This document shows, in pieces, positions 9,756 to 20,044 of a stretch of 64,000 bases of DNA (positions are counted from its first letter, which is position 1; each line of letters opens with the position of its first letter). The stretch spans positions 143,243 to 207,242 of the forward strand of contig CAMVGR010000002.1 in assembly GCA_947167075.1 (NCBI GenBank), written 5' to 3'. Under the pieces are notes generated by a model. It saw only the letters and a list, made by a program, of their open reading frames with translations, did no database searches and was not told the DNA's origin. The DNA is from an uncultured Bacteroidales bacterium. GTDB lineage: Bacteria > Bacteroidota > Bacteroidia > Bacteroidales > P3. Position numbers and translations under genes: made by a program.

Positions 9756-12700
9756 ATGGGCATAATGCAAAAAAGCAACAGACTGAAAGGACTGACGAGA
9801 CTACTACTGCTCCTCGGGTTCAGCATTGCCTCCATGTCGGCCGGTGCACAGACATCTGTCACCAGCCTCTCACAAATCACCTCGGCCTACGGCAACTATG
9901 TCTTGGCAGCCGACATCGACGCCTCGGGATTCGGCGGTTTTACTGATTTCACCACCTTCAGGGGAACCCTCGACGGAGGCTACCATACTATCAGCGGCCT
10001 CACCGTTCCGCTCTTCAACACCCTCAACGGGGCCACGGTGAAGAATCTGCGGCTCGATAACGTTAACATCAACCGCACGGGCGCCGACGCCGACGCCGGC
10101 GCCGTGTGCGTCACCGCCACGGGCAACACCAAGGTGTACAACTGCGGCGTGCTGGCCACGACGGCTTCCACGGTGCAGGGCACGCGCTACGTGGGCGGCC
10201 TGGTGGGCACCATCAGAAACTTTGCATATACGGGCAGTAACGTGCGCGTGGTGAACTGCTACAGCTACGCTACCGTTGTTGGCGGCACCTACGCCGCCGG
10301 CATCGTGGGCCGCAACCAGGGCACCGTCAGCGGCACCACGACGGTCGATGCCAACGGCGTGCGCATAGCCATGTGCATGATGTACGGCGACATGACTACC
10401 GGCACCAACCGCTCGCCCGTCTACGGCGGCAACCACACCGACAACGTGCAGAAGCTGACGGAGTACAACTACTACCGCTCGCGCGCCAACCTCACCTACA
10501 AGGCCTACAACGACCAGTTGGCCATCGACAAGGACGCTTTCCTGACGCGCTTCCCCTTCTACCGCCACATCCTGAATACACACCGCGAGATGGCGGCCTA
10601 CTTCCTCTTCGGTGCCCAGCCCACAGCGAAGCAGGTGGCCGAGATAGGCCACTGGGTGCTCAAGCCCGAGGTGGCCCCCTACCCCATCATCGAGCCGTGG
10701 CCGAGCGGTACGCACCGCACCACGCAGGACATCAAGAACAACCTGCCCGCCACCACGGCCGACTATGCCGGCAAGCTCATCGACAGCATGGGCACCGACG
10801 GCTACCTGACGGTGAACTACACCATTGGCGGCACCACAGGCAGCGTCAAGCTGCCCATCACCGACATGGACACCGCGCGCTACGACTTCACGTGGGGCAA
10901 GGTGGTGCTGCCGTTCGCCAACGAGCTCTGGACGCAGAACGACTACAGCACGGTGGTCACCGGCTGGAAGATTACCTCCGTCACCAAGGACGGCGCCGCC
11001 TACACCTCCTTCAACATCCCCGCCGACGAGCCTTATAACTTCACCGACCGCGACAATCCGCAGAAGGACATCTACGACGCCACCAACAACCCCTACATCT
11101 TCGCCCAGGGCGGCAACTACATTGTGCCCTACGGCGTGACGGCCATCAGCATCGAGGCCAACTTCGCCACAGCCTACTACCTGAGCGACGCCCGGTCGGA
11201 CTTCGGCTACAACACCTCCTACGGCGGGCAGACCAACCTGGGCTGGACAGTGCCCAACACCTATCACGACCAGACAGTATACACCAACCTCAGCACCCTG
11301 GTGGGCGACCTGAACACCAGCACCAACCCCCACAGCCAGGCCATCGTGCTGGTGGGCAACTACCACTATAACCAGAACGCCGTGGGCCAGACGCCGCTCA
11401 ACACGGCCAAGGCCTGCACCATCATGAGCGTGGACGAGGACAAGAACCAGGAGCCCGACTACGGCTGGTACTCCTACCACACCAAGGACCGCACGGAGAT
11501 ACCGCCCATACGCTTCGATTTTGTGCCCAACATTGGCATGGGTATGGCCGAGCGCGTCACGGGCAGCACCCCCTATCCCACCATCGGCATCTGGCACGGC
11601 AAGGGATGGTTCGAATTGACCGAGACCTGCGTGAGCTTCATGAGCGAGTGCGAAATCAACGACGGCGGCTTTACCAACAACGACAACGGCCACGGCAACA
11701 ACCGCTGGATAGCCAACAGCGGCTACTTCATCCAGATTGTCCGTGCCCGCAGCGGCGACGCCAACAAATTGAGCTACGAGCAGATTGGCGGCAACGCATA
11801 CGTGGAGGAGCTCTACCCCGGCTCGCATACCGACAATGCGCGCAAAACCACCATCAGGCCTATCCTCGTCACCGGCGGCGAGATTGAGGAGTGCTACATG
11901 ACCGGCTACCGCGCCGGGGCCACGGCTACCGGCAGCGACATCTGGTTCTGGGGCGCCGGAGGCAAGATGCACAAGTGGCTCGGCGCCTACATGGAGAACC
12001 CCACCACCAGTGGCGTCAACGTCACCGCCAAGGTGGACCACGCCGTCATAGGACGTTTCTTCGGCGGCGGCACCTCGCCCAGCGCCCGCATCACCGGCAA
12101 CATCGACATTACGATGAACAACAGTCTGGTGGACTTCTACTGCGGCGGCCCTGAGTTCGGCGACATGGCCGCGGGCAAGACCGTCACCACCCACGCCACC
12201 AACACCACCTTCGGTGAATACTACGGCGCCGGCTTCGGCGGCACCTCCATCACCTACGTCCGCCATGGCGACAACCCCGGCGTCGACTTCGGCACCGACA
12301 AGGACTTCCCCATTGCCTTCGGGACAACCTACAAACGACTGACGAACAATAACACCTACGGCATCGGCAGCTGCTACAAGTTCGAGTTCATCCTCTACTC
12401 CGGCGGCAGCGGCACGGGTGTGGCGCGTTCCTACACCGGCTATGCGGCCTTCGACCTGGCCACCACGGGCAACGTCACCAACGTGCTGAACGGCTGCACG
12501 GTGCAGCGCAACTACTATGGCGCCGGCTGCCAGGGCAAGGTGAACGGCACCGTGAGCTCCACGCTGACAGGCTGCACCTTCATGGGCAGCGTCTTCGGCG
12601 GCGGCTACAAGGCGGCCTCCAACGAGGTGCCGGTCTACCCCAGCACCGAGCCCACCAAATCCCGCTACACCAAAGAGACGGGCCTCTTCAGCGACTTCGG

Positions 12701-14846
12701 CACCGTAGAGCCCGAGACCTTCACGTGGCAGCACAGCGGCACCACGGGCTCCGACGACGCCAACAAGATACTCTACACCACCACCGACATGAGCACCCTG
12801 GGCACCGTCACCGGTGCCATCAGCCTCACCCTCGACGGCGGCACGGTGGCGCAGAGCGTCTACGGCACCGGCAACGAGAGTCCGGCCAACGGCGGCGTCA
12901 CCACCCTCGTGAAGGGTGGCACCGTGGTGGGCGGCGATGTCTTCGGCGGCGGCAACCTGGCACAGACCACAGGCAACGCCCTGCTGACCGTGGAGAACGG
13001 CAAAGCCGGCAACCTCTTCGGCGGCGGCAACGCGGCAGGCATCGACGGCACGGCGACGGTCAACATGGAGGGCGGCCAGGTGCGCACGGCCATCTACGGC
13101 GGATGCAACAGCAGCGGTGCGGTGAGCGGCGTGGTGAATGTCAACGTCCTGGGCGGCACCCTGGGCACTGACGCCGACCACCCCATCAACATACACGGCG
13201 GAGGCTACGGCGAAGCCACCTCGACAGGCAACAACGTGACCGTCAACATAGGACAGGAGAGCGCCAGCGCCGCCTATCCCACCATCTGGGGCGACGTCTA
13301 CGGCGGCTCGGCCAAGGGCAATGTCAACGCCTCGACCGCCAACACCACCACGGTGAACATCAACAACGCGGTGCTGCACGGCAGCGTCTATGGCGGCGGC
13401 CTGGGGGCCAAGACCGCCAGCGGCGACTACGATGCCGGCACCTACACCGTTAGCGACAGCATACCCGCCCTGGTGCGCGGCAACTCGGTGGTCAACATAG
13501 GCACCTCGACGCAGGAAAGCAACAACATACAGATCAGCGGCAGCGTCTTCGGCGGCAACAACCTCTGCGGGTCGGCGCTGGGCTTCACCACGGTGCACAT
13601 CTGGAAGACCGCCCACACGGCGGCCAACACAGCCCCCGTGCAGAGCGGCAGCCCCGAGGTGGGCACCACGGAGAGCCTGCTCACCCTGGGCACCGACGCC
13701 GAGAACTTCGCCCTGCAGGCCGTCTACGGCGGGGGCAACCTGGCGCACTACAACCCGGCCAACGCCCTCTACGGCGGCGAGGCCGGCAAGCGGGCTTTCG
13801 TGCACGTGCATGGATGCGACAACACCATACGCCACCTCTACGGCGGCGGCAACGCAGCCGACACCCCGGCGGACAGCGTCATCATCGAGGGGGGCCGCTT
13901 CTTCAGGATCTTCGGCGGCGGCAACGGCGAGCGCGCCGACCTGCCCGGAGCCAACGTGACGGAGGGCAACGCCTACACGCTCGTCAACGGCGGCGTGTAC
14001 AACGCCGTCTTCGGCGGCTCGAACACCAAGGGCACCATAGCCAAAGACATGAAGCTCAACATAGTGCCCGATGGCGGCTGCGGTCTGGAACTCATCGGCA
14101 ACCTCTACGGCGGCGGCAACCTGGCGCCGAGCAAGGGAGGCAGCCTCACGGTGGAGTGCGGCGACATCGTGCTGGGCAACGTCTACGGCGGTGCCAACGC
14201 GGCCTATGTGGACGGCGACGTGACGCTGACCATAAAAGGCGGCAGCAACATAGACTACGTCTTCGGCGGCAGCCGGAGCGTGGCGGCAGAGAACCATGTG
14301 GGCGGCTACGCCATCAACGGCAACGTGACCCTCATCCTCAAGGGAGGCACCATAGCCAACGCCTTCGGCGGCAGCGACACCAAGGGCAACATCAAAGGAG
14401 ATGTCCGCGTGCTGGTGGACGATGCCGAGGATGCCGGATGCCCGCTTAAGGTGGACAATGTCTACGGCGGCGGCAAGGACGCCGCCTACGCGCCAGAGGA
14501 AGCCACGGCAGCCACGCCGGCAGTGGATGTGGTCAACGGCACGGTGAACAACGCCGTCTTCGGCGGCGGGCTTGGAGCCGGAGCCACGGTGACAGCCAAC
14601 CCCACGGTGAACATAGGCGGCACGGGTGCCAACCGCGCCGTGGTGGGCGGCAGACTCATTGACGACAGCGCCGACGGCAAAGGCGACGTCTTCGGCGGAG
14701 GCTCGCAAGCTGACGTACTCAAGGACGGCGACAACACTGGCAACACCCGCGTCATCCTCACTGGCGATGCCACTGTGATGGGCAACGTCTACGGCGGTGG
14801 CAACCAGGCCAACGTGGAAGGCAACTCGAACGTTAAATTGGAATAA
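9756..14846 (+). CDS. Giant secreted VYGGG-repeat protein with GLUG-like N-terminus
   Basis: This 1696-aa protein has a signal peptide at residues 1 to about 32 (hydrophobic LLLLLGFSIASMSAGAQ). Residues about 35-185 contain GLUG-like motifs (TRYVGGLVGTI, NCYSYATVVGG, YAAGIVGRNQG), a repeat known from bacterial surface proteins. A long non-repeated middle region follows to about residue 900. The last roughly 750 residues are repeats of about 25 residues with the pattern V-Y/F-GGGN-x-A-x-V-x-G followed by a strand and GG. Met4 (9765) is an alternative start. The gene is visibly richer in GC and in GGC/GCC codons than the following gene. It ends within a repeat (VYGGGNQANVEGNSNVKLE) and shows no type IX sorting domain. 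It is 52 bases upstream of the next giant gene, probably in one operon. Secretion is clear from the signal peptide; fibre or adhesin function is inference. Confidence 0.9.
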   Translation: MGIMQKSNRLKGLTRLLLLLGFSIASMSAGAQTSVTSLSQITSAYGNYVLAADIDASGFGGFTDFTTFRGTLDGGYHTISGLTVPLFNTLNGATVKNLRLDNVNINRTGADADAGAVCVTATGNTKVYNCGVLATTASTVQGTRYVGGLVGTIRNFAYTGSNVRVVNCYSYATVVGGTYAAGIVGRNQGTVSGTTTVDANGVRIAMCMMYGDMTTGTNRSPVYGGNHTDNVQKLTEYNYYRSRANLTYKAYNDQLAIDKDAFLTRFPFYRHILNTHREMAAYFLFGAQPTAKQVAEIGHWVLKPEVAPYPIIEPWPSGTHRTTQDIKNNLPATTADYAGKLIDSMGTDGYLTVNYTIGGTTGSVKLPITDMDTARYDFTWGKVVLPFANELWTQNDYSTVVTGWKITSVTKDGAAYTSFNIPADEPYNFTDRDNPQKDIYDATNNPYIFAQGGNYIVPYGVTAISIEANFATAYYLSDARSDFGYNTSYGGQTNLGWTVPNTYHDQTVYTNLSTLVGDLNTSTNPHSQAIVLVGNYHYNQNAVGQTPLNTAKACTIMSVDEDKNQEPDYGWYSYHTKDRTEIPPIRFDFVPNIGMGMAERVTGSTPYPTIGIWHGKGWFELTETCVSFMSECEINDGGFTNNDNGHGNNRWIANSGYFIQIVRARSGDANKLSYEQIGGNAYVEELYPGSHTDNARKTTIRPILVTGGEIEECYMTGYRAGATATGSDIWFWGAGGKMHKWLGAYMENPTTSGVNVTAKVDHAVIGRFFGGGTSPSARITGNIDITMNNSLVDFYCGGPEFGDMAAGKTVTTHATNTTFGEYYGAGFGGTSITYVRHGDNPGVDFGTDKDFPIAFGTTYKRLTNNNTYGIGSCYKFEFILYSGGSGTGVARSYTGYAAFDLATTGNVTNVLNGCTVQRNYYGAGCQGKVNGTVSSTLTGCTFMGSVFGGGYKAASNEVPVYPSTEPTKSRYTKETGLFSDFGTVEPETFTWQHSGTTGSDDANKILYTTTDMSTLGTVTGAISLTLDGGTVAQSVYGTGNESPANGGVTTLVKGGTVVGGDVFGGGNLAQTTGNALLTVENGKAGNLFGGGNAAGIDGTATVNMEGGQVRTAIYGGCNSSGAVSGVVNVNVLGGTLGTDADHPINIHGGGYGEATSTGNNVTVNIGQESASAAYPTIWGDVYGGSAKGNVNASTANTTTVNINNAVLHGSVYGGGLGAKTASGDYDAGTYTVSDSIPALVRGNSVVNIGTSTQESNNIQISGSVFGGNNLCGSALGFTTVHIWKTAHTAANTAPVQSGSPEVGTTESLLTLGTDAENFALQAVYGGGNLAHYNPANALYGGEAGKRAFVHVHGCDNTIRHLYGGGNAADTPADSVIIEGGRFFRIFGGGNGERADLPGANVTEGNAYTLVNGGVYNAVFGGSNTKGTIAKDMKLNIVPDGGCGLELIGNLYGGGNLAPSKGGSLTVECGDIVLGNVYGGANAAYVDGDVTLTIKGGSNIDYVFGGSRSVAAENHVGGYAINGNVTLILKGGTIANAFGGSDTKGNIKGDVRVLVDDAEDAGCPLKVDNVYGGGKDAAYAPEEATAATPAVDVVNGTVNNAVFGGGLGAGATVTANPTVNIGGTGANRAVVGGRLIDDSADGKGDVFGGGSQADVLKDGDNTGNTRVILTGDATVMGNVYGGGNQANVEGNSNVKLE

Positions 14847-14898
14847 ATAACATTATATATAATTAGGTCTTCTCTCATCTCACTAAAAAGACAGAAAA

Positions 14899-17800
14899 AT
14901 GATTGCTAATAATCATAATCGGACAATCAGAATCAGCCTACTAAGGAATACAGGACGAAGCATGCTTCTTTTGACTGCCCTGCTGGCGGCCTCGCTGCCG
15001 GCACAGGCACAGCAAGTTATCATGTCGGGTGACTATTTTTTGACGCATAGTGCTGATGGATATACACTTAATGCCGCAGCCACCACGGAGTTTAACCCCA
15101 ATACCTGTATCTGGTATGTGTATGACCGTAGAATCCGGACGGCCAATAGTAGTGGAACGGCTTATGAAGGTAGCTCCTATTTGCAGCGAGACAATTTCTC
15201 ATTGGGTGGTTCTTCCAGATGGGGGCAGGCTTCAAATGGCAATACGGTGTATTATAACAACTATTATAACAACTATTACCTCCGCCTAAACGGAACAACG
15301 TGGCAGGTGAACAACAACAACAGCAACAACGGATACGTCTATAATGTCACGCGGACTACCCCAGCCCAGAATATCGCCACCACCTATGATCTGACGGCAC
15401 CGACCATCACTCCGGCAACGGTTGGCCTATACAACGGCGAGAACGCCGCGTTCTCCGCAGCCTCCACCGTCGCTACCGTCACTGCCACTACTCCGGCTCA
15501 CACCAAGTATGCGTTTAACGAGCGAGAGTATTTCGAATACGATGGTGCCGTCTACACATCTACAGATGACTTTTCTACCTCGGTGGCCACCGATCCTACC
15601 TCTAGCGGCATCACCTATAGTTGGGCGCTTAGCAGCACCACATATGCCACTGTCAATGGCTCCGGTGTGGTCACCGTCAATTCAGCTCCGGCCAACGACC
15701 AGACTGTTACGCTGACTTGCACTGCAAGGCATACTGCCAGTGGCACCACCAAGACCAGCACCGTCAGCATCACCATCTATGCCGAGACTGCTACGCCCGA
15801 AATCTCACTTTTCCGTGGCGAGCAGGCACAGATCACATGTGCATCGGCAGGTGCCACCATCTACTACACCACCGACGGCACCACACCGACGGCAAGCAGC
15901 ACAGTGTATGCTGGCCCCTTCGACCTCACCTCGCTGACCACCACGGTGAAAGCCCTCGCTATACGCAATGGCCATAGCTCCAGTGTGGCCTCTGAAGTGC
16001 TGACCAGAACGGCAGTAAGCCCCGACATAGCCATCAGCAGTACTGGCGAAGTAACCATTACTTGTGCCACCGAGGGTGCCACCATCTACTACACCACCGA
16101 CGGCAGCACACCCACGACGAGTAGCTCCACCTACAGTGCCCCCTTCAATGTTGCTAACATGGACACAGTTAAGGCTATCGCCGTTATGAGTGGCTACGCC
16201 AACTCCGAAGTGTCTAGCCAGCTGTATGTCACCACCGGCATTAGCGGCACCACCCTTGTTATCGACGACCGCGAGGATCATAATTGGACCTACTATAGCA
16301 GCAAGCCCGACGTCGACTATCCCGACCAGCTACGCTCGCCGAATCCGCGCAATGTGAAAATCACCTATAGCGGCAGTAGTTTCGGTGGCTCGGCTGCAGC
16401 TGTTTCGGCTACTGAAAATATCACAGAGTTAGTCTACTACAAGACTATCGAGCAGAAGGCCTGGGGCGAAAGCGAGGGACGTTGGCTGACGGGCGACTAT
16501 GCCTACCGCGTTATTCCCAACCCCTTCCAAAAGCGTCCCAAGGTGGGTGGCACCTACTACGGCTTCGCAGGATGGAAGATCGTCAGTGGTGGCAAATACA
16601 TCAATGGGCACGCCGACGGCGACGTGCTGGATTTGGACGAGAAGATCAACTTTGTGGGCTTGCCTGCCGGCAATAATGGCAATGGCGCTGTGAAGTTTGA
16701 GGCCACATGGACAGCGGCCAACACGGTGTCTGTCGACGGCAACATCACTGGCGATGCCGGCCTTCCCGCTGGCGGCACCTACGAGACTAACTTTATCGTG
16801 GTGAGCGGCAACGACCGCACGGTCACGGGGCTGACCCGCGCCGCCACAGTCATGGGTTGCAACCCTGACGGCACGGGAGCTACTAATGCAAGCCTCAGCA
16901 CCGTCACAGGCAACGCCAACGACCTGAAGATAGAAAACATCAACCTTGGCACCGGCGGCAGCGACTTCACTATCGGTACCGCCTGGCTCATCGTAGGCCG
17001 CGGATGCACAGGCAATGTGCGCCGCGTGCTGGGCAGTACAAACAACTATCAGTTCAAGCTCCGACTGGAAAGTGGATTGTATAACTTTGTCAATCCCATG
17101 GGTGGAGGCGCAAGAAACGCCAACGCTTGGGGGCGCATCATCTTCGGATGCGACTACGACCGTGCCACCAACGACGGCCTGACGAGTAACGACCAGTATG
17201 CCGACAACTCCACCCACCGCAAACTGCGCGTCATCAACTACGTCTCGTTCAACGGTAGCGGTGCCGATAAAGCTAGCAACGACAGCCGCGATGAGTGGAT
17301 GGATATCACCATTAAGAGCGGCTACTATGGCTATTCAGCCGACTATAACCTATTTTCCACCACGGCTGCTGACAATGCCGACGGCTTCGGACAGGGCATC
17401 GGTGGCAATACCGACCATGCCGTCACCTACACTGCCCCCGACATCAACGGCACCAACCGCACCTACACCAACCTTGATGCTGACCCGAATAACAGCACCT
17501 ACCGCTGGCAGAGGCTCATGTCGTTCTATTGCGGACGCACACGTGGTGGCAACTACGGCGGCATAAACCGCGTGCTGGTGGAGGGTGGCGAGCTGAACAG
17601 CATCAACGGCGGCGGCTACCGCAACACTGGTGCGGGCTTCGGCATATGCTACCACTTCCGTATGAAGGGCGGCTGGGTGAAAGGAGCCATCTACGGCACT
17701 GCTTCCTCCTCCATGACCAACGCCACCACCAAGCAGGTCATCACCGGCGGCGAGATCAACGGCTGGGTGGCCGGCGCCTGCAATGGCACCGATGTTATCA

Positions 17801-19938
17801 ATGACGATGGGCGCAACGAGGGTGACACCTACATCTATCTGGGTGGCAACGCAGAACTGAGGTCGCACCGCAGGGACGGCGTGTACAACAACGCATGGGG
17901 TCTGGTGGGCGGTGTCGAGGGCGGCAACATTTTCGCCTCCGGACGCGGTACCCCTGCTACATCGTCGCAAACAAGCCGTAACTACTGCGGTTCGTCATAC
18001 AAGACTTATGCAGTGGTGGCCGACAACGGAGTGGTGGAACAGGGTGTCTACGGCGGTGGCTATATCGGCTTGGCGCAGAACAGCCACATCTACATTACCG
18101 GCGGCACGACGGGCAAAGTCTTCGGTGGCGCCAGTACCCCCACCTCTACCAATAGCAAATGGATGACCCAGAACACCGACATCCGCCAGTACGGTGGCAC
18201 GGTGAGGGAAGGCATCTACGGTGGCCACTACCAGGGCACCGGCGATGCCGGCAAGATACATCAGACCGTGTCGGTGGCTATCTACGGCGGCCAGGTGGGT
18301 TCAGCCGATGCCGAAGGGCAGCGTGCCAACATCCATGGTGGCGGCTTCGGTGCCGGCACCTCGGTTGGCGGTGATGTAAGCGTCACGTTAGGTAAGTGCG
18401 ACACCATCGCTGGTGCTACGGTCTATGGCGATGTCTACGGTGGATCGGCCCTGGGTTCGGTAAACGCTAGTAGTTCGAACAACACTATAGTGTCACTCCG
18501 TAAGGGCATCATCTATGGTGGACTCTATGGCGGAGGCTTGGGCGACTCTGTCAGTCTTGGGGCTGGACACAGCAATGTGGCGGCAGTTGTCAACGGCCGC
18601 GTTCAGGTGGTAGTGACAGGCGGTAGCGTGAAATGTTCACTGCTCGACCCCAAGGGCGAGGCCGGCTCGGGAAGCGTGTTCGGCTGCAACAACATCAACG
18701 GCACCCCCAAGAGCACCGTCAACGTCGACATCTACCACACCGACATGCCTGCCAACTCTGAGGAATACGCCCTCTATGCTGTCTACGGTGGCGGAAACAA
18801 AGCAAGCTATACGGGCACCCCAAAGGTGACCATACACGGGTGCAGCAACAGCATCGAATACGTCTACGGCGGTGGCAATGCAGCTGATGTGTCAGGCACT
18901 AATGTCACTATTTGGGGCGGCAACATAGGCAACGCCTACGGCGGTGGTAATGGCTTTAGTGCCGCCAATCCGCCCAACCACGACAACCCTGCTGGCGAGC
19001 ACTATAATCCGGGTGCCAAAATCAAATCGGACGGTACCCACCTCACTATCCACGGAGGTACGATCACAAGTGTCTATGGTGGAAGCAACCAGTATGGCAC
19101 CATTAATGGCGGCATCAATGTGTTGGTGTCCGAAGCCACCGAGTCGGGCACTGACGACTGCGGCAGAGCCTACACGTCGTGCCCCACCACCAACATCACT
19201 GAACTCTATGGCGGTGGCAACGAAGCTTTGGCCCAAGCCAGCGACGACAGTTGGATATCGCCCACGGTCACCGTGAGCTCCTGTGACGCCGAAATAGAAA
19301 ATCTCTTCGGCGGAGCCAAGAAAGCCAACCATGGTGCTAATATCAATCTTGAGGTCACGAACGGTAAATTCCACAACGTCTTCGGTGGCAACAACATCGA
19401 CGGCATCATCTCTGGCAACATCACCCTTACCATCAAAGGCGGCACCATGACCAACGTCTTCGGAGGTAACAACCAGGGTGGCAATGTCCTAGGTACTATC
19501 ACAATCGTGGTGGATTCCACCGGAAACGCATGTCCGCTGAAGGTGGACAACGTTTATGGTGGTGGCAACATGGCAGTCTATACACCTACCGACCCCACCG
19601 GCAACACCCCCGAAGTGAATGTCCTCAACGGCACAGTACGCAATGCTGTCTATGGTGGAGGCTTGGGTGATGCGGCGGCTGTAACGGCCAACCCCACAGT
19701 GACCATTGGTGGCACTGGAACCAAACAAGCCATCGTGGGCGGAAGACTGATTGACGATAGCGCTGACGGTGAGGGCAACGTCTACGGCGGCGGTTCGCAA
19801 GCCGACGTACTTAAGGGTGGTGACAATACAGGCAATACTCATGTCATCCTCACCGGCAAAGCCACTGTGAAAGGCAACGTCTACGGAGGTGGCAACCAAG
19901 CAAATGTGGAAGGCAACACCAAAGTGGAAATGAAATAG
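14899..19938 (+). CDS. Giant secreted VYGGG-repeat protein with Ig-like and chitobiase-C-like domains
   Basis: This 1679-aa protein has a signal peptide at about residues 1-38 (SMLLLTALLAASLPAQAQ). A bacterial Ig-like region (about 195-297, with SSTTYATVNGSGVVTV) comes before two consecutive domains resembling the chitobiase/beta-hexosaminidase C-terminal fold (about 299-370 and 374-444). Each of those carries the tell-tale GATIYYTTDGxTP motif. After a non-repeated middle part, the C-terminal half consists of VYGGG repeats of about 25 residues. The last roughly 130 residues are very similar to the end of the preceding protein, including GGRLIDDSADG and YGGGNQANVEGN. No stop-proximal sorting domain is visible. 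It is the second gene of the giant set and 106 bases before the third. The Ig-like modules suggest a stalk or carbohydrate-facing part, but the ligand is unknown. Confidence 0.9.
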   Translation: MIANNHNRTIRISLLRNTGRSMLLLTALLAASLPAQAQQVIMSGDYFLTHSADGYTLNAAATTEFNPNTCIWYVYDRRIRTANSSGTAYEGSSYLQRDNFSLGGSSRWGQASNGNTVYYNNYYNNYYLRLNGTTWQVNNNNSNNGYVYNVTRTTPAQNIATTYDLTAPTITPATVGLYNGENAAFSAASTVATVTATTPAHTKYAFNEREYFEYDGAVYTSTDDFSTSVATDPTSSGITYSWALSSTTYATVNGSGVVTVNSAPANDQTVTLTCTARHTASGTTKTSTVSITIYAETATPEISLFRGEQAQITCASAGATIYYTTDGTTPTASSTVYAGPFDLTSLTTTVKALAIRNGHSSSVASEVLTRTAVSPDIAISSTGEVTITCATEGATIYYTTDGSTPTTSSSTYSAPFNVANMDTVKAIAVMSGYANSEVSSQLYVTTGISGTTLVIDDREDHNWTYYSSKPDVDYPDQLRSPNPRNVKITYSGSSFGGSAAAVSATENITELVYYKTIEQKAWGESEGRWLTGDYAYRVIPNPFQKRPKVGGTYYGFAGWKIVSGGKYINGHADGDVLDLDEKINFVGLPAGNNGNGAVKFEATWTAANTVSVDGNITGDAGLPAGGTYETNFIVVSGNDRTVTGLTRAATVMGCNPDGTGATNASLSTVTGNANDLKIENINLGTGGSDFTIGTAWLIVGRGCTGNVRRVLGSTNNYQFKLRLESGLYNFVNPMGGGARNANAWGRIIFGCDYDRATNDGLTSNDQYADNSTHRKLRVINYVSFNGSGADKASNDSRDEWMDITIKSGYYGYSADYNLFSTTAADNADGFGQGIGGNTDHAVTYTAPDINGTNRTYTNLDADPNNSTYRWQRLMSFYCGRTRGGNYGGINRVLVEGGELNSINGGGYRNTGAGFGICYHFRMKGGWVKGAIYGTASSSMTNATTKQVITGGEINGWVAGACNGTDVINDDGRNEGDTYIYLGGNAELRSHRRDGVYNNAWGLVGGVEGGNIFASGRGTPATSSQTSRNYCGSSYKTYAVVADNGVVEQGVYGGGYIGLAQNSHIYITGGTTGKVFGGASTPTSTNSKWMTQNTDIRQYGGTVREGIYGGHYQGTGDAGKIHQTVSVAIYGGQVGSADAEGQRANIHGGGFGAGTSVGGDVSVTLGKCDTIAGATVYGDVYGGSALGSVNASSSNNTIVSLRKGIIYGGLYGGGLGDSVSLGAGHSNVAAVVNGRVQVVVTGGSVKCSLLDPKGEAGSGSVFGCNNINGTPKSTVNVDIYHTDMPANSEEYALYAVYGGGNKASYTGTPKVTIHGCSNSIEYVYGGGNAADVSGTNVTIWGGNIGNAYGGGNGFSAANPPNHDNPAGEHYNPGAKIKSDGTHLTIHGGTITSVYGGSNQYGTINGGINVLVSEATESGTDDCGRAYTSCPTTNITELYGGGNEALAQASDDSWISPTVTVSSCDAEIENLFGGAKKANHGANINLEVTNGKFHNVFGGNNIDGIISGNITLTIKGGTMTNVFGGNNQGGNVLGTITIVVDSTGNACPLKVDNVYGGGNMAVYTPTDPTGNTPEVNVLNGTVRNAVYGGGLGDAAAVTANPTVTIGGTGTKQAIVGGRLIDDSADGEGNVYGGGSQADVLKGGDNTGNTHVILTGKATVKGNVYGGGNQANVEGNTKVEMK

Positions 19939-20044
19939 AGTGGATACTAAAAAAGTGTTAATTGAGATTTAAATAAAAATAAATATATATATAGTCACGT
20001 TATCATATCATTGCAACATTTCTGCAACGCAAAATAAAGGAAAA

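Noticed and set aside
9870..14708. An open antisense frame of 1612 codons opposite the first giant gene, rich in Val, Ala, Gly and His.
   Set aside because: It is a shadow of the GGC/GCC/ACC codon bias of the real gene. The sense frame has a signal peptide, regular repeats and known domains, while the antisense product has no recognisable domain. The same holds for long antisense frames at 20216-20944, 21068-22516 and 23855-26959.
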